A stretch of DNA of 8,577 bases from JBDTMT01 sp033764095 (GTDB taxonomy: Bacteria; Desulfobacterota; Binatia; HRBIN30; CADEER01): positions 1 through 8,577 of the forward strand of contig JANRJF010000069.1 in the NCBI GenBank assembly GCA_033764095.1, given 5' to 3'. Both the position numbers and the translations under genes were made by a program. Positions within the stretch are counted from its first letter, which is position 1, and every line of letters begins with the position of its first letter. Under the pieces are notes generated by a model that did no database searches, had not been told where the DNA came from, and was given only the letters and a program-made list of their open reading frames with translations. Below, piece by piece: positions 1 to 4,958 of the stretch.

Positions 1-827
1 GGTGGCTGATCGCGCGGCGGCGGCGCGGTGGCGGCGCGGCGCGCGGCGGGACGCGGGCGCGACGTTCCGGTCGGGCGCGGCGGACCGGCGTGGCGCAGCG
101 CCTCGACCTCCTCCGCCTCGAGATGCCGCCAGGCGCCGGGCGACAGCTTGCCGAGCTTGAGCGGGCCGAAGGCGACGCGGGTGAGCTTCTCGACCGGCAG
201 CCCGACCGTCTCGCACATGCGCCGCACCTGGCGGTTCTTGCCCTCGGCGAGGCTGATCGACAGCCAGGCCTTCTTCTCGCTCGCCTCCATGACGTGCACC
301 GAGGCCGGGTTGGTGGTGCCGTCGGCGAGGCGCACGCCGCGCGCCAGGGCGCCGAGCTGACCGGGCGACGGCTGCCCCTTCACCTTCACGTGATAGGTCT
401 TGCGCACGCCGTAGCGCGGATGCGTCAGGCGCAGCGCCAGCGCACCGTCGTTGGTGAGCAGCAGGAGGCCGGCGGAATGGTAGTCGAGGCGGCCGACCGG
501 AAAGACGCGCTGGCGGACGCCGACCAGCAGGTCGCGCACCGTCGGACGGCCCTCCGGATCGGCGAGGGTGGTGACCACGCCGACCGGCTTGTGCAGCAGG
601 ATGTAGACCGCCGGCGCCGCCTGGCGCAGCGGCTTGCCGTCAATCGCGATCGTGTCCTTGTGCGGGTTCGCCTTCGTCCCCAGCTCGGTGACCGTCTTCC
701 CGTTCAGCGTCACCCGCCCCTGCTGGATCAGCAGCTCCGCCGCTCGCCGCGAGCTCACTCCCGCCCGGCTGAGGATCTTCTGCAGTCGTTCGCCACTCGT
801 CGGCGACGTCGTCGATGATCGTTTCAT
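1..827 (-). CDS. rluB: RluB/RsuA-family 23S rRNA pseudouridine synthase, 3' end cut by window edge
   Basis: The product would isomerise a specific uridine of 23S rRNA to pseudouridine in the cytoplasm; RluB is more likely than RsuA from the gene order next to scpB. The 275 visible residues hold an N-terminal S4 RNA-binding domain (about 13-60, with RLQKILSRAGVSSRRAAE) and the catalytic domain, with GRLDYHSAGLLLLTNDG at 113-128. D115 is the expected catalytic aspartate, and the family motif AEGKNRQVRRM follows at 194-204. The fold seems complete by about residue 245. After that comes a Pro/Arg/Ala-rich tail with no stop before base 1, so the true C-terminus lies outside. The start is well bounded: the frame has a stop at 858-860, and the ATG at 825-827 is the only start codon before the S4 domain. 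It is preceded by AGGAG. The first 188 bases overlap the end of scpB in another frame. Confidence 0.93.
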   Translation of the reverse strand, partial: MKRSSTTSPTSGERLQKILSRAGVSSRRAAELLIQQGRVTLNGKTVTELGTKANPHKDTIAIDGKPLRQAAPAVYILLHKPVGVVTTLADPEGRPTVRDLLVGVRQRVFPVGRLDYHSAGLLLLTNDGALALRLTHPRYGVRKTYHVKVKGQPSPGQLGALARGVRLADGTTNPASVHVMEASEKKAWLSISLAEGKNRQVRRMCETVGLPVEKLTRVAFGPLKLGKLSPGAWRHLEAEEVEALRHAGPPRPTGTSRPRPAARRAATAPPPRDQP

Positions 828-1461
828 CCTCCGGCTCCTGCACCGGACCGATCTCTTTCAGCGCCGGCAACTGCGTCAGGTCGTTGAGCCCGAACACCTC
901 GAGGAACTCGGACGTGGTCGCGTACATCAGCGGACGGCCGACCGCTTCCTTGCGGCCGGCGATCTTGACCAGCTTGCGCGCCAGCAGCGGGGTGATGGCG
1001 CGGTCGCAGTCGACGCCGCGCACCGCCTCGATCTCGGCGCGCGTCGCCGGCTGCTTGTAGGCGACGATGGCGAGCGTCTCCAGCGCCGCGCGCCCGAGCC
1101 GCGACGGGCGCTCGCGCAGCAGCGCGCGCACGTACTCGGCGTTGTCCGGCGCGCTGCGCAGCTGGAAGCCGCCTGCCACCGCCAGCAACTGCACGCCGCG
1201 CCCGGCCTGGTTGTACTCGCTCATCAGGCGCTCGACGGCGACGCGGATCTCCTTTGCCGTCGGCCCGGCGAGCACGTCGACCATGCGCTTCAGCGGCAGC
1301 GGTGCACCGGCCGCGAACAACAGGCTCTCGACGATGCCGTCCAACCGCTCGCGCGCCGGCGGGCCCTCGCCGCCGTCGATCGCCGCCGCGCCACTCATGC
1401 CCTCGTCCGTCACTGCCTCCACCGCGTCCTCCTCCACCTCGCCCTCGGGTCGGTCACTCAT
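640..1461 (-). CDS. scpB: Segregation and condensation protein B (SMC complex kleisin-associated subunit)
   Basis: ScpB dimers bind the ScpA kleisin and help load and regulate the SMC condensin that organises and segregates the chromosome. From the ATG at 1461 the protein has 273 residues. An acidic N-terminal stretch is followed by two winged-helix domains at about 37-110 and 115-195. The conserved ETLAIVAYKQPATRAEIE segment is at about 128-145, and a TTSEFLEVFGLNDL block closes the second domain. The start at 1461 overlaps the scpA stop by 8 bases, as is common for coupled genes. An in-frame ATG at 1506 would add 15 residues including seven consecutive arginines, which is a poor N-terminus, so I did not use it. 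At 273 residues it is longer than the usual 180-200 or so. Its last 62 residues are an Ala/Gly/Asp/Glu-rich, probably disordered tail encoded by DNA that also encodes the RluB S4 domain. Confidence 0.92.
   Translation of the reverse strand: MSDRPEGEVEEDAVEAVTDEGMSGAAAIDGGEGPPARERLDGIVESLLFAAGAPLPLKRMVDVLAGPTAKEIRVAVERLMSEYNQAGRGVQLLAVAGGFQLRSAPDNAEYVRALLRERPSRLGRAALETLAIVAYKQPATRAEIEAVRGVDCDRAITPLLARKLVKIAGRKEAVGRPLMYATTSEFLEVFGLNDLTQLPALKEIGPVQEPEDETIIDDVADEWRTTAEDPQPGGSELAASGGAADPAGAGDAEREDGHRAGDEGEPAQGHDRD
828..839 (-). promoter_or_regulatory. Ribosome binding site of rluB, inside scpB
   Basis: On the minus strand AGGAG (839 to 835) lies 7 bases before the rluB ATG, and a second GGAGG abuts the ATG. 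This is the best Shine-Dalgarno sequence in the window. It lies wholly inside scpB coding sequence, which supports real initiation within the upstream gene. Confidence 0.7.
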
Positions 1462-2320
1462 CGGGGGATCCCGCCGGCGCCGGCGCCGGCGTGCCTCCGT
1501 ACTCATCGAGCAGGTCGATGCTCACCTGCGCCACGTCGTCGACCAGCAACGCGACGTCGATCGGGCCCATGATCTCGTCCTGCACCGCCTCGACGACGTG
1601 CTGCTTGATCAGCTCCAGCACGGCGAGGAAGGTCACGATGACGTAGCTGCGCGTCGGCGCCTCGCCGAACAGGGTGTCGAAGCGCACCGTGCGCGCCACC
1701 GCCAGCGTCTGCAGCAGGCCCTGGATGCGCGCCGGCAGCGACACCGCCTCGCCCTCGACCTGGTGCACCGGATCGGGCGCGGCGCGTTTGAGCACGATGG
1801 CGAACGCCTCGACCAGCTCCCACAGCGTGACCTTGACGCGCGGCACCGCGTCGGGATCCTCGGCGATCCCCTCGGCGTTGGCCTCGCGCGCGAAGGTGTC
1901 GCGGCGCAGCAGCGGCCGCTCGGCGAGCGACTCGGCCGCCTCGCGATAGCGCTGGTACTCCAGCAGCTGGCGCACCAGGTCGGCGCGCGGATCGGCTTCC
2001 TCGCCCTCCTCCGGCTCGGGGCTGGGCAGCAGCAGGCGCGACTTGATCAGCGTCAGCGTCGCCGCCATCACCAGGTACTCGCCGGCGATGTCGAGGCTCA
2101 GGTCGCGCATCAGGTCGAGATAGCCGAGGTACTGCTCGGTGATCTGCGCCACCGGCAGCTCGCGGACGTCGACCTCGTTCTTCTTGATCAGGTGCAGCAG
2201 CAGATCGAGCGGGCCCTCGAACTGGTCGAGCCGCACGCGGTAGGCGCCGGCGGCGCCGTTGCCTGCCGGGCGCGGTCCGTTGTCCGTCTCGGCGGCGGAG
2301 AGTTCCGGCTCGTCGCTCAT
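1454..2320 (-). CDS. scpA: Segregation and condensation protein A (SMC kleisin)
   Basis: ScpA is the kleisin subunit that bridges the two SMC heads and binds ScpB in the bacterial condensin complex on the nucleoid. The 288-residue product shows the signature QFEGPLDLLLHLIKKNEVDV at 33-52. The EYLVMAATLTLIKSRLLLP helix of the SMC-neck-binding domain is at 81-99. An acidic linker (PEPEEGEEADPR) follows at 101-112. The C-terminal winged helix that contacts the SMC head contains VTFLAVLELIKQ at 229-240. The extreme C-terminus, PAPAPAGSPDE, is low complexity and encoded by a GCCGGC hexamer repeat. The gene starts 6 bases after the trpS stop, with only a weak purine stretch before the ATG, so coupling to trpS translation is likely. 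It ends 8 bases inside scpB. Confidence 0.95.
   Translation of the reverse strand: MSDEPELSAAETDNGPRPAGNGAAGAYRVRLDQFEGPLDLLLHLIKKNEVDVRELPVAQITEQYLGYLDLMRDLSLDIAGEYLVMAATLTLIKSRLLLPSPEPEEGEEADPRADLVRQLLEYQRYREAAESLAERPLLRRDTFAREANAEGIAEDPDAVPRVKVTLWELVEAFAIVLKRAAPDPVHQVEGEAVSLPARIQGLLQTLAVARTVRFDTLFGEAPTRSYVIVTFLAVLELIKQHVVEAVQDEIMGPIDVALLVDDVAQVSIDLLDEYGGTPAPAPAGSPDE
1473..1490. repeat. (GCCGGC)3 palindromic hexamer repeat at the scpA/scpB junction
   Basis: Three perfect copies of the self-complementary hexamer GCCGGC form an 18-base palindrome inside the last codons of scpA. It lies 12-29 bases upstream of the scpB ATG at 1461. It could fold as a GC-only hairpin in the mRNA near the scpB initiation region. 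It encodes the Pro/Ala run of the ScpA tail. Confidence 0.8.
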
Positions 2321-2326
2321 GATCCG

Positions 2327-3346
2327 TCAGTTGAGCTGCATGGCGTCGCGCACCGCCGCCATGGTCTCGCCCGCCGCCGTCGTAGCGCGTGCGTTGCCGG
2401 CCGCCAAGACCTCGTCCACCACTCCGGGCTTCTGCTCCAGCGCGGCGCGCCGCGCGCGGATCGGCGCGAGGTCGGCGAGCACGTGCTTGATCATGATCTT
2501 CTTGCAGTCGAGGCAGCCGATGCCGGCGCTGCGGCAGCCCTCGGTGACCGTCGCGATCTCCTCCGGCGTGCAGTAGATGCGGTGCAGGTTGAAGGCCGGG
2601 CAGTCGGCCGGATCGCCGGGGTCGGTGCGCCGCACCCGCCGCGGGTCGGTCGCCATGCGGCTCAGCTTGGTGGTGATCTCGGCGTCCGACTCCGACAGGT
2701 AGACGGCGTTGTTGTAGCTCTTGCTCATCTTGCGGCCGTCGGTGCCGGGGATCCGGGGCGACTCGGTGAGCAGCGCCGCCGGTTCGGGGAAGACCGGCTT
2801 GTAGAGGTGGTTGAAGCGCCGCGCCACCTCGCGGGTCATCTCCAGGTGCGGCACCTGGTCGATGCCGACCGGCACGCCGGCGGCGCGGTAGACCAGGATG
2901 TCGGCCGACTGCAGCACCGGGTAGCCGAGCATGCCGTAGTTGAGCTGGCTCATCGCGGTGTCGTCGTCGTCGCCGCCGCTCAGCAGGCCGAGCTCGCGCG
3001 CCTGCTCCTTGATGGTCGGGTTGCGCAGCAGCCATGGGGTCGGGACGATCATCGACAGCAGCAGGTGCAGCTCGGCGTGCGCCGGCACCGCCGACTGGAC
3101 GAACAGCACGACCTGATCGGGATCGAGGCCGGCGGCGAGCCAGTCGAGCACCATCTCGCGCGTGCTGGCGCGGATGCCGCTCGGATCCTGCCAGCCGGTG
3201 GTGAGCGCATGCCAGTCGGCGACGAAGAAGAAGCTCTCGGTCTCGCGCTGCAACGCGATCCAGTTGCGCAACGCGCCGTGCAGATGACCGAGGTGCAACC
3301 GGCCGGTCGGCCGGCAGCCGCTCACGATACGCCGTCGCTGGGTCAT
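2327..3346 (-). CDS. trpS: Tryptophanyl-tRNA synthetase with iron-sulfur-type cysteine motif
   Basis: This class I synthetase charges tRNA-Trp with tryptophan in the cytoplasm. The 339-residue product has the HIGH-type motif HLGH at 18-21, after SGCRPTGRLHLGH, and KMSKS at 206-210. The Rossmann fold includes the NYGMLGYPVLQSADILVYR segment at 136-154. A GGDDDD acidic loop sits at 124-129. The anticodon-side region carries C249, C271, C278 and C281 (C-x21-C-x6-C-x2-C, with GCLDCKK). This closely resembles the [4Fe-4S] ligand set known from Thermotoga maritima TrpRS. I chose the ATG at 3346 because homologues begin just before the SGxRPTG motif. A GTG at 3379 overlapping the upstream stop would add 11 Gly-rich residues and is the alternative start. 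AGGG lies 7 bases and GGAGGA immediately before the chosen ATG. Confidence 0.95.
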   Translation of the reverse strand: MTQRRRIVSGCRPTGRLHLGHLHGALRNWIALQRETESFFFVADWHALTTGWQDPSGIRASTREMVLDWLAAGLDPDQVVLFVQSAVPAHAELHLLLSMIVPTPWLLRNPTIKEQARELGLLSGGDDDDTAMSQLNYGMLGYPVLQSADILVYRAAGVPVGIDQVPHLEMTREVARRFNHLYKPVFPEPAALLTESPRIPGTDGRKMSKSYNNAVYLSESDAEITTKLSRMATDPRRVRRTDPGDPADCPAFNLHRIYCTPEEIATVTEGCRSAGIGCLDCKKIMIKHVLADLAPIRARRAALEQKPGVVDEVLAAGNARATTAAGETMAAVRDAMQLN

Positions 3347-3375
3347 TCCTCCGCCCTGCTCCCCCCCGCCCGCGC
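3347..3375 (-). promoter_or_regulatory. trpS leader with ribosome binding site and G7 tract
   Basis: This short spacer separates the M50 peptidase stop from the trpS ATG. On the minus strand it reads a G7 run (3367 to 3361), then AGGG (3357 to 3354, 7 bases from the ATG), then GGAGGA touching the ATG. If trpS instead began at the GTG at 3379, the G7 run would lie inside codons. Confidence 0.45.
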
Positions 3376-3993
3376 TCACAGCAGCACCTGCACCACCGCG
3401 CGGCTGATCGGCACCAGCACCGTGCGCAGCGCGCCGCTGAACAGCAACGCCATGACGATGAGCATCCCATACGGCTCCAGGCGGGCGAACGCCAGCGCCG
3501 GCTCGCGCGGCAGCAGGCCGAACAGCACCCGCCCGCCGTCGAGCGGCAGGATGGGGATGAGGTTGAAGATCGCCAGCATGACGTTGATCTGCACCGCGAT
3601 CACCGCGACGGTGACCGCCAGCTCGCCGGCCCGCGGCAGCAGCAGGTGCGCGGCGGCGGCGGCGAGCAGCGCCAGCACGGCATTGGTGGCCGGCCCGGCG
3701 ATCGCCACCGCGACCATGTCGCGCTTGGGGTTGCGCAGGTTGGCGAAGCGCACCGGCACCGGTTTGGCCCAGCCGAACGGCGGCAGATGGGCGATCGCCA
3801 GCAGCACCGGCAGGATGACGCTGCCGAACGGATCGATGTGCGACAGCGGGTTCAGCGTCAGCCGCCCCGCCCTGGCGGCGGTGTCGTCGCCGAGGCGGTA
3901 GGCGACCAGGCCGTGCGCGATCTCGTGCAGGACGACAGCGATGATCAGCAGCGGCGCGACGATGGCGATCTGGAGAACGACGGACTCGGGCAC
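3376..3993 (-). CDS. Site-2-protease-like M50 family membrane zinc metallopeptidase
   Basis: This is an integral inner-membrane zinc protease of the short, PDZ-less M50 type, so intramembrane proteolysis is the expected activity; its substrate cannot be read from the sequence. The 205-residue protein has the zinc-binding HEIAH motif at 23-27 inside the first hydrophobic helix. The third ligand motif NLIPILPLDGG is at 144-154, with D152 the expected metal ligand. Hydrophobic helices lie at about 6-22, 55-70, 93-118, 124-146 and 175-200. The GWAKPVPV segment at 74-81 is typical of this subfamily. The start is a GTG at 3993 without a strong ribosome binding site; no nearer in-frame ATG was found. 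The position directly before trpS and scpAB is a recurrent arrangement in several phyla. Length fits the small M50B-like proteins, so it looks intact. Confidence 0.92.
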   Translation of the reverse strand: MPESVVLQIAIVAPLLIIAVVLHEIAHGLVAYRLGDDTAARAGRLTLNPLSHIDPFGSVILPVLLAIAHLPPFGWAKPVPVRFANLRNPKRDMVAVAIAGPATNAVLALLAAAAAHLLLPRAGELAVTVAVIAVQINVMLAIFNLIPILPLDGGRVLFGLLPREPALAFARLEPYGMLIVMALLFSGALRTVLVPISRAVVQVLL

Positions 3994-4047
3994 TTCGCCG
4001 GTGGCTAGCAGGTTTGCCCGCGGCGGGCCACGTGGGGCGCCCGCGCC
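3994..4047. other. xerD-M50 peptidase spacer, 54 bases
   Basis: This is the longest gap inside the glnD-to-rluB block. It holds a small GC hairpin (GCCCG, loop CGG, CGGGC at 4016-4028). No T-run follows on either strand, so it is not a convincing terminator. I see no promoter motif. Confidence 0.4.
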
Positions 4048-4932
4048 TCAGCCGCGCGGGTGGAAGCGCTTGTGCACCTCGCGCAAGCGCTCACGGGCGA
4101 CGTGGGTGTAGATCTCGGTGGTGGCGATGTCGGCATGGCCGAGCATGAGCTGCACGGCGCGCAGGTCGGCGCCCCCCTCGACCAGATGGGTGGCGAAGGC
4201 GTGCCGCAGGGTGTGCGGGCTGACCGGCTCGCGAATGCCGGCGCGCAGCGCGCGGCGCTTGAGGCGACGCCAGAAGCCCTGCCGGCTCATCGCCACGCCG
4301 CGCCGGGTGACGAACAGATGCGGGCTCATGCGGCGGCCGAGCAACTGCGGCCGCACCTCGTTCAGGTAGGCGATCAGCCGCTCGCGCGCCTGCCGCCCGA
4401 TCGGCACGGCGCGCTCTTTGCGTCCTTTGCCGGTGACGGTGAGATAGCCCGCCTCCAGCTTCACCTGGCTGACGGTGAGCGACACCGCCTCCGAGACGCG
4501 CAGCCCGGCGGCGTAGATGAGCTCGATCATCGCCAGGTCGCGCCGCACCAGCGGATCGGGGTCGTCGGCGGCGAGCAACTGCGCCAGGCTCGCCGTGCCG
4601 ACCGTCTTCGGCAGCGGTCGGCCGAGGCGCGGGCGGCGCAGCGCGCGGCTCGGGTCGAGGCGCAGCACGCCCTCGCGCACCAGGTGGGCGAACAGCCCGC
4701 GCACGGCGGCCAGGGTGCGGGCGCGGCTGCGCGGCGCCAGGCCGCGCTGCTGCTCGGCGGCGAGGAAGGCGGCGAGATGGCCGGGCAGCACCGCGTCCGG
4801 CGTGCGGATGCCGTGCGTCTCCAGCCAGCGTACCAGCGTCGCGCAGTCGCGCCCGTAGGCGGCCAGCGTATGCGGCGAGACGCGCCGCTCGGTCGCCAGC
4901 CAGGTCAGGTAGCGGTCGACGGCGGCGTCCAT
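4048..4932 (-). CDS. xerD: XerD-type site-specific tyrosine recombinase
   Basis: XerC/XerD recombinases resolve chromosome dimers at dif during division, coordinated by FtsK. The 294-residue product matches the family length of about 300. An N-terminal SAM-like DNA-binding domain (about 1-90, with ERRVSPHTLAAYGRD) is followed by the catalytic domain. Catalytic residues are all visible: R145 in AAGLRVSE, K169 in TGKGRKERAVPI, H240 and R243 in HTLRHAFATHL, H266 in LMLGHADIATTE, and the nucleophile Y275 in IYTHV. XerD is favoured over XerC by the LMLGHADIATTEIYTHV wording, but the two paralogues cannot be separated with certainty by eye. The ATG at 4932 is 26 bases after the glnD stop and has GAGG 9 bases upstream. 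The reading frame stays open far upstream through glnD in a shadow frame, so openness alone does not set the start; domain alignment does. No integron, phage or dif-like context is seen. Confidence 0.93.
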   Translation of the reverse strand: MDAAVDRYLTWLATERRVSPHTLAAYGRDCATLVRWLETHGIRTPDAVLPGHLAAFLAAEQQRGLAPRSRARTLAAVRGLFAHLVREGVLRLDPSRALRRPRLGRPLPKTVGTASLAQLLAADDPDPLVRRDLAMIELIYAAGLRVSEAVSLTVSQVKLEAGYLTVTGKGRKERAVPIGRQARERLIAYLNEVRPQLLGRRMSPHLFVTRRGVAMSRQGFWRRLKRRALRAGIREPVSPHTLRHAFATHLVEGGADLRAVQLMLGHADIATTEIYTHVARERLREVHKRFHPRG

Positions 4933-4941
4933 GCGAAGCGG

Positions 4942-4945
4942 CCTC
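4942..4945 (-). promoter_or_regulatory. Ribosome binding site of xerD
   Basis: GAGG on the minus strand lies 9 bases before the ATG at 4932, in the 26-base gap after the glnD stop codon. It fixes the xerD start in a frame that otherwise has no nearby upstream stop. Confidence 0.5.
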
Positions 4946-4958
4946 GGCAGCGCGGCGG

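Noticed and set aside
3361..3367. C7/G7 tract as a phase-variation switch for trpS
   Set aside because: With the favoured ATG at 3346 the tract is untranslated, seven bases is short for switching, and an essential synthetase is an unlikely target.
1067..3901. A plus-strand frame of 944 codons antisense to scpB, scpA, trpS and the M50 gene
   Set aside because: It crosses four well-supported minus-strand genes and several gene boundaries, and its product is low complexity. Lack of stops follows from base composition.
4016..4028. GCCCG-CGG-CGGGC hairpin after xerD as a terminator
   Set aside because: The stem is only five pairs and no T-rich run follows on either strand. Such small hairpins are common in this composition.
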